From the NCBI GenBank assembly GCA_041648735.1, contig JBAZOO010000019.1, positions 7,007 through 71,006 on the forward strand: a DNA stretch of 64,000 nucleotides. Reading direction: 5' to 3'. Each line of letters starts with the position of its first letter. The first letter of the stretch is position 1. Of this stretch, positions 26,187 through 32,991 are shown piece after piece. The notes beneath the pieces are model-generated. The model ran no database searches and was not told the DNA's origin. It was given only the letters and a program-made list of their open reading frames with translations. The translations under genes were made by a program, and so were the position numbers. This DNA comes from JBAZOO01 sp041648735. Its GTDB lineage: Bacteria; Verrucomicrobiota; Lentisphaeria; Oligosphaerales; CAITYL01.

Positions 26187-26969
26187 TCAGCGGGAATGGG
26201 GGGCGGCGAGGGCGGCGGTGAAGCGCCCCAGCGGCCAGGATTCGATCCGCGGCTGGGCGGCGGCCCGGGCCCGCTCCGCGGGAGTGCTGTAGCCCCACGC
26301 CGCAAAGATGAGCCGCACCGCCGCGAGTTCCGGGCGTTCCGCGATCCGCTCCAGGGTCGCCAGCCGGTCCTCGACCAGCGCGAACTCCGCGGTTGCGGAC
26401 TCCGCACCCGCCAGCAGCTCCGCCAGCGTCGCCTCCTTGCTCCGGCCGCGGTCGAGCCCGAAAATCCGCGCCGCCGGGAACTCGACGCCCGCCGCCGCCA
26501 GCAGCCGCCGGGTGAAGCGTTCCTGCTTGGTGGTCAGGATGGCCACCGGGCCGTACGCCAGGGCGGCGGTGAGCGCCGCGGCCACGCCGGGGTAGAAGCG
26601 GTGGCGGGCCAGCCAGTCCTCGGGCGCTTCGGCGAGCCAGCGGTCGCGGGTCTCGCCGAAGAGGCGGACCAGCTCCGGCACGGTGCGGCCGGCGGCCTGG
26701 CACGCAGCCTCGATGTGCGCCGCGAAGTCGGCGGCCAGCGCCGCCGGGGGCGTGCCCTGTTCCAGCAGCCGCAGCAGCAGGATCGCCTGCCAGCCGGTCT
26801 CCAGCAGCGGGCGGAGTCCGCGGAACCGTTCCAGCAGCGCCGGCGGCGGCTCCGCCGCCGGCCATTCCGGCCAGAGCGTCCGGCCGGCCTTCCAGGCGGC
26901 CGCGCCCGTCTCCCGGGCGCTGTCGCAGAGGACGCCGTCGAAATCCAGGCACCAGAATGTTGGCTTCAT
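26187..26969 (-). CDS. HAD-superfamily hydrolase
   Basis: A 260-residue haloacid-dehalogenase-type phosphatase. Motif I is DFDGVLCDS (nucleophile Asp9, acid Asp11), motif II is ILTTKQ (Thr), motif III the Lys in DRGRSKEATL, and motif IV the acidic LVEDRLATLE. The large helical cap between residues 20 and 145 matches subfamily I. The substrate is unknown. ATG 26969 has GGAG upstream and starts just before motif I. It is last in a minus-strand operon ygiQ-DUF503-HAD (41 bases from DUF503). Two dispersed palindromes lie inside the gene (26393, 26812). Confidence 0.85.
   Translation of the reverse strand: MKPTFWCLDFDGVLCDSARETGAAAWKAGRTLWPEWPAAEPPPALLERFRGLRPLLETGWQAILLLRLLEQGTPPAALAADFAAHIEAACQAAGRTVPELVRLFGETRDRWLAEAPEDWLARHRFYPGVAAALTAALAYGPVAILTTKQERFTRRLLAAAGVEFPAARIFGLDRGRSKEATLAELLAGAESATAEFALVEDRLATLERIAERPELAAVRLIFAAWGYSTPAERARAAAQPRIESWPLGRFTAALAAPHSR
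26393..26406. repeat. Dispersed palindrome TGCGGA-C-TCCGCA
   Basis: TTGCGGACTCCGCA in the HAD gene, read on the minus strand as AESAT, the same peptide as in the lipoprotein gene copy at 16471. Confidence 0.7.
26812..26822. repeat. Dispersed palindrome, short copy GCGGAGTCCGC
   Basis: An 11-base core copy in the HAD gene, read as RGLR on the minus strand. Confidence 0.55.
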
Positions 26970-27010
26970 CCCGTCTCTCCGTGGGTGGTGGTGGCAATGG
27001 CGGGGGCGGC

Positions 27011-27295
27011 TCACAGGAACTCCATCCCGACCTCGCCCAGGACGTAGCCATCCTGGTCGGCCTCCAGCAGGTTCACCGCCTGGCTCAGCACCTGGTTGCA
27101 GAACTTCTGCTCATTGCTGACCGCAACCACGGCCAGCCCCGCGTGGTTCCAGACGTTGAGCGACTCGACCTCGGCCACCGCGACGTTGAACTTCCGCCGC
27201 AGCAGGTCGCGCACCCGGTTGACCACCATCCGCTTTTCCTTCAGCGAGTTGGCCTGGGCGATTTCCAGTTCGATGCTGAGCACGCCGATGACCAT
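27011..27295 (-). CDS. DUF503 (YlxP-like) protein
   Basis: A 94-residue DUF503 protein. The family pattern is clear: MVIGVLSIELEIAQANSLKE, KRMVVNRVRDLLRRKFNVAV, then AEVESLNVWNHAGLAVVAVS. In many bacteria the gene sits beside infB/rbfA (ylxP), and a role near ribosome biogenesis has been suggested; here it lies between ygiQ (12 bases upstream) and a HAD gene, so the context gives no help. Cytoplasmic, single small domain. Function unknown. Confidence 0.9.
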   Translation of the reverse strand: MVIGVLSIELEIAQANSLKEKRMVVNRVRDLLRRKFNVAVAEVESLNVWNHAGLAVVAVSNEQKFCNQVLSQAVNLLEADQDGYVLGEVGMEFL

Positions 27296-27307
27296 GTTGC
27301 ACCTCGT

Positions 27308-29098
27308 TCAGGCAGTTTTTCCCCGCCGGCCGGCGGCGGTGGGGCGGAGGCTGGCGAGTTGGCGCTGCCGTTCGGCCGTGCCCCGGGCCACGGGGATCGG
27401 CTGGCCGCTCTCGTAGTCGAGGCCGGTGACGTACATCGCCGCCGCCGGAGTCATGGGCAGGGGGATGAAATCCTGCACCTGCTGCAAATTCCAGCGCGAC
27501 CGCCGCAGGAACTCCTCGACCGTGCCCATGTGCCCGGCGGTGCAGCCGGGGAAGCTGGCGATGAAATAGGGCACGGTGTACTGCTCCTTGCCCGCCGCCC
27601 GGCTCTCCGCGCCAAACCGGTCGAGGAACGCCTCGAACACCGCCGGCCCCGGCTTGCGCATCCGCCGGAGCACCTCCGGATGCAGGTGCTCGGGGGCGAC
27701 CTTGAGATGGCCGGAGACGTGGTGGCGCACCAGTTCGCGGAGCAGTTCCGGCTGGCGCAGGATCACGTCCATGCGGATGCCGGACTGGACGAAGAGGTGG
27801 CGGATGCCGGGCAGCCGCCGCCCCTGGCGCAGCAGCTCGAGGAAGGCGGTCTCCGCGATCTCCAGCTTCGGGCAGATCTCGGGGAAGAGGCAGCTTGGCC
27901 GGCGGCAGCTCCGGCAGGCGGCCGTGTGGCCGTTGCGCGAGCCGTGGAGGTTGGCGGTCGGCCCGCCCAGGTCCGTGACCGTGCCGCGGAAGCCGGGCGC
28001 GGCGGCCAGGGTGCGGAGTTCGCGCAGCACCGAGTCGCGGGAGCGGCTTTGCAGGAACTTGCCCTGGTGCAGCCCGAGGCCGCAAAAGGTGCAGCCGCCG
28101 GGGCAGCCGCGCACCGCGGTGACCGAGTCGCGGATCATGGTGAAGGCCGGGATTTCATCGTGGTAGGATGGATGCGGCCGGCGGGTGAATGGCAGTTCGT
28201 AGAGCCGGTCCAGCCCGGCGGCGGCCAGCGGCGGCGCGGGCGGCGCCACCAGCAGGGCGCGGCGGCCGTGGAACTGGACCAGCCGCCGGCCGCAGAAGGG
28301 GTTCTGCTCCGCCTCGACCTGCCGCGTCTGCTCCAGGAGCAGCCGTGGCGTGGCCTGCAACTCCTCCCAGGAAGGGAGGCGGACGAAGCCGGAGTCGCCG
28401 GCGGCCTCGTCCGCGATGGCCTCCCCGTAGGGTGCGGACTCCGCGGCGCCCAGGAGCCGGGCCGTGCCGGGCAGCCCGGCCAGGTCGGCGGGTGCGCCGG
28501 AAGGGCTGGCGGCGGCCAGCCGGCGGGCGATCTCCCGGATCGCGCTTTCGCCCATGCCGTACACCAGGAGGTCAGCCTTGCTGTCGGCGAGGATCGAGGG
28601 CCGGAGCTTGTCCTCCCAATAGTCGTAATGGGCGACGCGGCGCAGGCTGGCCTCGATCCCGCCCAAAACCACCGGCAGCCCCGGAAAGGCCCGGCGGACA
28701 AGCTGGGCGTAGACGGCGCAGGCATGGTTGGGGCGCAGCCCCGGCCGGCCGCCGGGCGAATAGTCATCCTCCCGCCGCCGGTGCCGCGCCGCCGTGTAAT
28801 TGCTGAGCATGGAATCCAGGTTGCCGGCGCTGATGCCCGCGAACAGCCGGGGCCGCCCCAGGGCCTCCAGGCAGGCGGGGTTGCGCCAATCCGGCTGGGC
28901 CAGGATGCCGACGCGCCAGCCGTCGGCCTCCAGGACACGGCCGATCAGGGCGACGCCGAAGGAGGGGTGGTCCACGTAGGCGTCGCCGGTGACGAGGAGC
29001 ACATCCAGCTCCGTCCAGCCACGCCCGCGCATCTCCTCCCGGCTCATGGGCAGGGGGCGCGGGGCGGCGGCGGTGGGCTCGGAATGGGGGGACGGCAT
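27308..29098 (-). CDS. ygiQ: YgiQ family radical SAM protein
   Basis: A 596-residue UPF0313/YgiQ-type radical SAM protein. It has an N-terminal B12-binding-like domain (TELDVLLVTGDAYVDHPSFG near residue 25), the radical SAM cluster motif CPGGCTFCGLG around residue 325, and the family HLKVAPEHLHPEVL and GTVEEFLRRS. The long disordered tail of some YgiQ proteins is missing. I start at ATG 29098, directly before the conserved region; ATG 29119 is possible. The biochemical role is unknown. A dispersed palindrome (28433) lies within the gene, translated AESA. Confidence 0.92.
   Translation of the reverse strand: MPSPHSEPTAAAPRPLPMSREEMRGRGWTELDVLLVTGDAYVDHPSFGVALIGRVLEADGWRVGILAQPDWRNPACLEALGRPRLFAGISAGNLDSMLSNYTAARHRRREDDYSPGGRPGLRPNHACAVYAQLVRRAFPGLPVVLGGIEASLRRVAHYDYWEDKLRPSILADSKADLLVYGMGESAIREIARRLAAASPSGAPADLAGLPGTARLLGAAESAPYGEAIADEAAGDSGFVRLPSWEELQATPRLLLEQTRQVEAEQNPFCGRRLVQFHGRRALLVAPPAPPLAAAGLDRLYELPFTRRPHPSYHDEIPAFTMIRDSVTAVRGCPGGCTFCGLGLHQGKFLQSRSRDSVLRELRTLAAAPGFRGTVTDLGGPTANLHGSRNGHTAACRSCRRPSCLFPEICPKLEIAETAFLELLRQGRRLPGIRHLFVQSGIRMDVILRQPELLRELVRHHVSGHLKVAPEHLHPEVLRRMRKPGPAVFEAFLDRFGAESRAAGKEQYTVPYFIASFPGCTAGHMGTVEEFLRRSRWNLQQVQDFIPLPMTPAAAMYVTGLDYESGQPIPVARGTAERQRQLASLRPTAAGRRGKTA
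28433..28444. repeat. Dispersed palindrome, TGCGGACTCCGC
   Basis: A copy lacking the last A, inside ygiQ. Confidence 0.6.
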
Positions 29099-29171
29099 GG
29101 CAAAAAAAGGGCGGTGCATTCGGCGGCGGCGTACCACCGGCAAATATACCCTCTCCCCGCCGCGGCCGGGC

Positions 29172-29200
29172 TTGGCATCCGCCGCTTCCGCCATTATATC
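29172..29200 (+). promoter_or_regulatory. Sigma-70-type promoter of the glycosyltransferase gene
   Basis: TTGGCA (29172-29177), a 17-base spacer and TATATC (29195-29200), in the gap between divergent ygiQ and the glycosyltransferase. It is one of the best -35/-10 pairs in the window. Confidence 0.5.
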
Positions 29201-29210
29201 ATCCACTTTT

Positions 29211-29222
29211 TGCGGACTCCGC
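29211..29222. repeat. Dispersed palindrome, TGCGGACTCCGC
   Basis: Intergenic copy, just downstream of the -10 box and upstream of the glycosyltransferase ribosome-binding site, so it would lie in the 5' leader. Confidence 0.65.
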
Positions 29223-29259
29223 CGCCGCGCCGCGGCGGCCACCAAGGAGAGGACAAGCC

Positions 29260-30084
29260 GTGAAGCCAGCCCCCGTCCCGGTCTCCGGATTCATGCTCAC
29301 CTGCAACAACCGCCGCACGGTCGAAAGGGCGCTGGCCAGCATGGCGTGGGCGGACGACCTGGTCGTGGTTGATTCCGGCAGCACGGATGGCACCATTGAG
29401 GCGGCCCGGCGCGCCGGGGCCCGCATCCTCCACCGCGATTGGACCAATTTCCGCGAACAATACCAGTTCGCCCTCGACCAGTGCCGGCGCGACTGGTGCT
29501 TCTTCCTCGACGCCGACGAGGAGCTGGCCCCCGGGCTGGCCGCCGAAATGCGCCAGGCCCTGGCCGAAAACGCCGACCGCCCCGCCGCGGAGCAACTCCG
29601 CGCCTGGCACATCCACCGCCAGACCTGGTTCCTCGGCCGCTGGATCCGCCACGGCGCCTGGACGCCCGCCTCGGACCGCGAAATCCGCCTCTGCGACCGC
29701 CGCCACGCCCGCTTCCTCGGCGGACTCCACGCCTGCCTCCGCACCGAGGGCCGCACCGCCACCCTCCGCGGCCTCGTCAACCATTATTCCTTCGCGGACC
29801 TCTCCGCCCTGATCCAGAAGATGGACCTCTACACCAGCACCGACGCCCGCGACGCCCAGGCCGCCGGCCGCCGCTTCTCCCTCCCCAAGCTCATCCTCGG
29901 CCCGCCGGCACGCTTCCTCCGCGACTATCTCCTGAAAGCCGGGTTCCGCGACGGCCTCCCGGGGCTCGCCATCGCCGTCCAGGCCGCCTTCCACGTCTTC
30001 CTCAAGCACGCCAAGCTCTGGGAACTGGAACTGGCCGGAACCATTCACCACCACCCGCCACCCCCACCACCAGCAGGAGACTGA
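29260..30084 (+). CDS. Family 2 glycosyltransferase (WaaE/KdtX-like)
   Basis: A 274-residue GT-A glycosyltransferase. The GTG start has a strong AAGGAGAGGA eight bases upstream. Motifs: VSGFMLTCNNRRTVERAL, VVDSGSTDGT, and the metal-binding DADEEL. The C-terminal part (SLPKLILGPPARFLRDYLLK) with membrane-associated basic helices matches the LPS-core beta-1,4-glucosyltransferase WaaE/KdtX group. It probably adds a sugar to lipopolysaccharide or another surface glycan at the inner membrane. A His/Pro-rich tail ends the protein. A cupin gene follows after two bases. Confidence 0.9.
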   Translation: MKPAPVPVSGFMLTCNNRRTVERALASMAWADDLVVVDSGSTDGTIEAARRAGARILHRDWTNFREQYQFALDQCRRDWCFFLDADEELAPGLAAEMRQALAENADRPAAEQLRAWHIHRQTWFLGRWIRHGAWTPASDREIRLCDRRHARFLGGLHACLRTEGRTATLRGLVNHYSFADLSALIQKMDLYTSTDARDAQAAGRRFSLPKLILGPPARFLRDYLLKAGFRDGLPGLAIAVQAAFHVFLKHAKLWELELAGTIHHHPPPPPPAGD

Positions 30085-30086
30085 GC

Positions 30087-30437
30087 ATGATCCGGCACCA
30101 AGGCGAATTCAAGACGGAACTCCGGGAACGGATGCGCGGCGGCAGCGGCTCCGTGACCATCGAGCATTTCTGGGAGCCCGGCACCGAACTGAAGGCGAAG
30201 ACCCGCCTCTGCGCCCGCCTGACCCTGCCGCCGGGGGCCAGCATTGGCTTCCACGAGCACAAGGCCGAAGAGGAAGTCTACGTCATCCTCCGCGGCGAAG
30301 GCGCGGTGGAGGAGAACGGCCAGGCGCTCCCGGTGAAGGCCGGCGACAGCGTGCTCACCGGCAACGGCGCCGGCCACGCCATCGCCAACACCGGCGCCGG
30401 GCCGCTGGAAATCCTCGCCTTCATCGCCCAGTACTGA
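30087..30437 (+). CDS. Small cupin-domain protein
   Basis: A 116-residue single-domain cupin. Motif 1 is GFHEHKAEEEVYVILRGEG (metal ligands His, His, Glu) and motif 2 is GDSVLTGNGAGHAIANTG (His ligand). Proteins of this size bind a metal and act as isomerases, sugar-binding proteins or sensors; nothing specific points to one. Its start lies two bases after the glycosyltransferase stop, so it is translated from the same message and may act on the same glycan substrate. AGGAG precedes the start. Confidence 0.88.
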   Translation: MIRHQGEFKTELRERMRGGSGSVTIEHFWEPGTELKAKTRLCARLTLPPGASIGFHEHKAEEEVYVILRGEGAVEENGQALPVKAGDSVLTGNGAGHAIANTGAGPLEILAFIAQY

Positions 30438-30505
30438 CCCTCCCTCCTGAGGGGCTGGCAATTTCCCGTGCCCGCCGCGGGCTCCGTGCGAACCGCTGCC
30501 CCCCT

Positions 30506-30745
30506 CTCCGTGGGCTCCGTGCCCTCCGTGCGAACCGCTGCCCCCCTCTCCGTGGGCTCCGTGCCCTCCGTGCGAACCGCTGCCCCCTCTCCGTGGGCTC
30601 CGTGCCCTCCGTGCGAACCGCTGCCCCCCTCTCCGTGGGCTCCGTGCCCTCCGTGCGAACCGCTGCCCCCCTCTCCGTGGGCTCCGTGCCCTCCGTGCGA
30701 ACCTCTGCCCCACTCTCCGTGGGCTCCGTGCCCTCCGGGCGAACC
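30506..30745. repeat. 42-bp tandem repeat, six copies
   Basis: Units start at 30506, 30548, 30589, 30631, 30673 and 30715 with CTCCGTGGGCTCCGTGCCCT; the third spacing is 41 bases, the others 42. Flanking sequence contains partial units. Both strands are open in places, but the 41-base unit breaks frame, and the peptides are low complexity, so I read it as non-coding. It fills the gap between the cupin gene and the DUF2061-sulfate operon. Confidence 0.93.
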
Positions 30746-30800
30746 GCTCCGCGCTCGAAACTCGCGGACGGAATCGTTCCCCTTTTTTTGCGCTGGCCAC

Positions 30801-30829
30801 TTGCGCGGCGGTGGAATGCCGGCTATGTT
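30801..30829 (+). promoter_or_regulatory. Promoter of the DUF2061-cys operon
   Basis: TTGCGC (30801-30806), 17 bases, TATGTT (30824-30829). A second possible -10, TGCATAAT, lies at 30833-30840. The start codon is at 30877. Confidence 0.4.
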
Positions 30830-30876
30830 ATCTGCATAATATCAATCTTTTTAGTGATGTTACCGGAGGCGCAACC

Positions 30877-31182
30877 ATGGAACTGAATCCCACCACCACC
30901 GCGACCGCGGCCAACCCGAAGCCACCGCCAGCCGCCGCCACCCCCGCCTATGCCGGCGAGAAAAGCTGGCGCAGCCTCGCCAAGTCCCTCTCCTACCGCA
31001 CCACCGGCACCGGCTACACCGTCGCCCTCGCCTACCTCTTCACCGGCCACGCCGGCCAGGCGGTCTCCATCGGCGCCGTCGAGTTCTGCACCAAGACCAT
31101 CCTCTACTACCTCCACGAACGCGCTTGGGAGCGCATCCACCTGGGGCGCGTCCGGGCCCCAGCCGCCGACTACCAGATCTGA
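30877..31182 (+). CDS. DUF2061 membrane protein
   Basis: A 101-residue DUF2061 protein. After an Ala/Pro/Thr-rich leader, the family region starts at SWRSLAKSLSYRTTGTGYTV and ends with the conserved TKTILYYLHERAWERIHLG. Two short hydrophobic segments suggest a small inner-membrane protein. GGAGG precedes ATG 30877. DUF2061 genes often accompany cysteine and sulfate assimilation genes, and here it heads the operon with cysH, cysD and cysN. A role linked to sulfate assimilation is an inference from context. Confidence 0.88.
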   Translation: MELNPTTTATAANPKPPPAAATPAYAGEKSWRSLAKSLSYRTTGTGYTVALAYLFTGHAGQAVSIGAVEFCTKTILYYLHERAWERIHLGRVRAPAADYQI

Positions 31183-31219
31183 CCCCAGAACGTGAAGCCT
31201 CACAAAAGGAACCACCGCC

Positions 31220-31942
31220 ATGACCCCACCCACCCCCGCCCAACTGGAAGCTTGGCGCCGCGAACTCGCCGGTGCCACCCCCGAAACCATCCTGCGCTGG
31301 GCCGCCGCGGCCTTCCCCGGCCGGGTCGCCTTTGCCAGCTCCCTCGGCGCCGAAGACCAGGCGCTCACCGCCCTGGTCGCGGAGCACGTCCGCAACCAGG
31401 TTCAGATCTTCACCCTCGACACCGGCCGGCTCTTCCCGGAAGCCTATGACCTCATCGCCAGGACCGAGTTCAAGTACCGCCTCCGGATCAGGCTCGCCTT
31501 CCCCGACGCCGCCGAAGTCGAGGAACTGGTCCGGCAACACGGGGTGAACCTCTTCCGGGAAAGCGTCGAACTCCGCAAGAAATGCTGCGAAGTCCGCAAA
31601 CTCCGACCGCTGCGGCGGATGCTTGCCGGGCTGGATGCCTGGATTTGCGGACTCCGCAAAGGCCAGGGCGCCACCCGCGGCGACGTGGCGGCCGTGGAAT
31701 GGGACGCCGCCAACGGCCTGGTCAAGGTCAACCCGCTTGCCGGCTGGAGCGAGGGCCAGCTCTGGGCGTACATCCGGGAGCACAAAGTGCCCTACAACCC
31801 CCTCCACGACCAGGGCTTCCCCAGCATCGGCTGCGCCTGCTGCACCCGCGCCGTCCAGCCCGGCGAGGAGATCCGCGCCGGCCGCTGGTGGTGGGAACAG
31901 CCGGAGCACAAGGAATGCGGCCTGCACCAACGCCGGCGCTGA
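31220..31942 (+). CDS. cysH: Assimilatory APS reductase (CysH family)
   Basis: A 240-residue member of the PAPS/APS reductase family. It carries the [4Fe-4S] pattern of APS reductases, Cys122-Cys123 and Cys205/Cys208 (KKCCEVRK, GCACCTRA), plus the catalytic Cys233 in KECGLH, so it should reduce adenylyl sulfate directly to sulfite with thioredoxin. The SSLGAEDQ substrate loop and LDTGRLFPEAYD are conserved. A dispersed palindrome with 8-base arms (31644-31660) falls within the gene at residues 142-147. AAAGGA precedes the start. It is followed by cysD. Confidence 0.93.
   Translation: MTPPTPAQLEAWRRELAGATPETILRWAAAAFPGRVAFASSLGAEDQALTALVAEHVRNQVQIFTLDTGRLFPEAYDLIARTEFKYRLRIRLAFPDAAEVEELVRQHGVNLFRESVELRKKCCEVRKLRPLRRMLAGLDAWICGLRKGQGATRGDVAAVEWDAANGLVKVNPLAGWSEGQLWAYIREHKVPYNPLHDQGFPSIGCACCTRAVQPGEEIRAGRWWWEQPEHKECGLHQRRR
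31644..31660. repeat. Dispersed palindrome, longest copy
   Basis: TTTGCGGACTCCGCAAA, with 8-base arms, inside cysH, read as CGLRK. It is the most complete copy in the window. Confidence 0.8.
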
Positions 31943-32001
31943 AGGGAAAACGGTTTTGGCCGGACTGGCCGGACATTTTGGAACAGACAAGGAGTTGCCC
32001 C

Positions 32002-32883
32002 ATGGATCATTTAGACAAGCTCGAAGCCCACGGCGTCCACATCCTGCGCGAGGCCTACCGCGAGTTCAAGAGCCTCGCCATGCTCTGGTCGATCGGCAAG
32101 GACAGCACGGTGCTGCTCTGGCTGGCGCGCAAGGCGTTCTTCGGCCACGTGCCATTCCCGCTGGTGCATATCGACACCGCCTTCAAGATCCCGGAGATGA
32201 TCGCCTACCGCGACAACCTGGCGCGCGAACTCCGCCTCAACATGGTGGTCGGCCAGAACGTGGCGGCGATCCAGGCGAAGCAGACCTATCCCGACGGCGC
32301 CATCAGCCGCCTGGCCTGCTGCAAGTCGTTGAAGAGCGAGGCGCTGAAGCGCACCCTCTCCGGCGAATGGCCGCGCCTGCGCCTGGACCACGGCAGCGGC
32401 CAGTATGTGGCCGACACGAACCGGGAGCCGTACACCGGCGTCATCGTCGGCGTCCGCGCCGACGAGGAGGGCAGCCGCTCCAAGGAACGCACCTTCTCGC
32501 CGCGCGACAAGGAAAGCGACTGGGACGTGGCCAACCAGCCGCCGGAGCTGTGGAACTACTACAAGACCGACTTCGCCCCCGGCACCCACATCCGCATCCA
32601 TCCGTTGCTGGACTGGACCGAACTCAACATCTGGGAATACATCGAGCGGGAGAAGATCCCGATCACCCGCCTCTATTTCGACCGTGGCGACGGCCGGCGC
32701 TACCGCTCCCTCGGCTGCCATCCCTGCACCCAGCCGGTCGAATCCACCGCCAAGAACGTCGCCGAGATCATCGCCGAGCTGCGGGCCGGCAAGTTCGCGA
32801 ACATCGCCGAACGCGCCGGCCGCGCCCAGGACAAGGAGGACGGCGGCGGCCTCGAAACCCTCCGCCGCGAAGGGTACATGTGA
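32002..32883 (+). CDS. cysD: Sulfate adenylyltransferase subunit 2
   Basis: A 293-residue CysD, the catalytic subunit of ATP sulfurylase, which makes APS from sulfate and ATP. The PP-loop is SIGKDSTVLLWLA, followed by HIDTAFKIPEM, DEEGSRSKERTFS and the C-terminal HPCTQPVESTA. AAGGAG lies about ten bases upstream of ATG 32002. It acts with the GTPase CysN encoded 108 bases downstream. Length and motifs are canonical. Confidence 0.96.
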   Translation: MDHLDKLEAHGVHILREAYREFKSLAMLWSIGKDSTVLLWLARKAFFGHVPFPLVHIDTAFKIPEMIAYRDNLARELRLNMVVGQNVAAIQAKQTYPDGAISRLACCKSLKSEALKRTLSGEWPRLRLDHGSGQYVADTNREPYTGVIVGVRADEEGSRSKERTFSPRDKESDWDVANQPPELWNYYKTDFAPGTHIRIHPLLDWTELNIWEYIEREKIPITRLYFDRGDGRRYRSLGCHPCTQPVESTAKNVAEIIAELRAGKFANIAERAGRAQDKEDGGGLETLRREGYM

Positions 32884-32926
32884 GCAGGCGGGCGGCGCGG
32901 GCGGCCCCGCGGTGGGCGGCCGCGCC

Positions 32927-32980
32927 ATGAGTCCGATCAGTCCCATGAGTCCGATGAGTCCGATCAGTCCGATGAGTCCA
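32927..32980. repeat. 9-bp tandem repeat, six copies
   Basis: Six units of ATGAGTCCG or ATCAGTCC(C/G) in a row between cysD and cysN, ending 11 bases before the cysN ATG. Copy number could affect spacing or cysN translation, since every ATGAGTCC unit offers an ATG. Confidence 0.92.
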
Positions 32981-32991
32981 AAGGTGACCTT

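Noticed and set aside
30506..30745. Possible CRISPR array
   Set aside because: The 42-bp units follow each other without spacers; a plain tandem repeat.
30468..30839. A 123-residue plus-strand frame made of SVGSVPSVRTAAPL-like units
   Set aside because: It is a by-product of the 42-bp tandem repeat; the 41-bp unit breaks the periodicity and no start site or family supports it.
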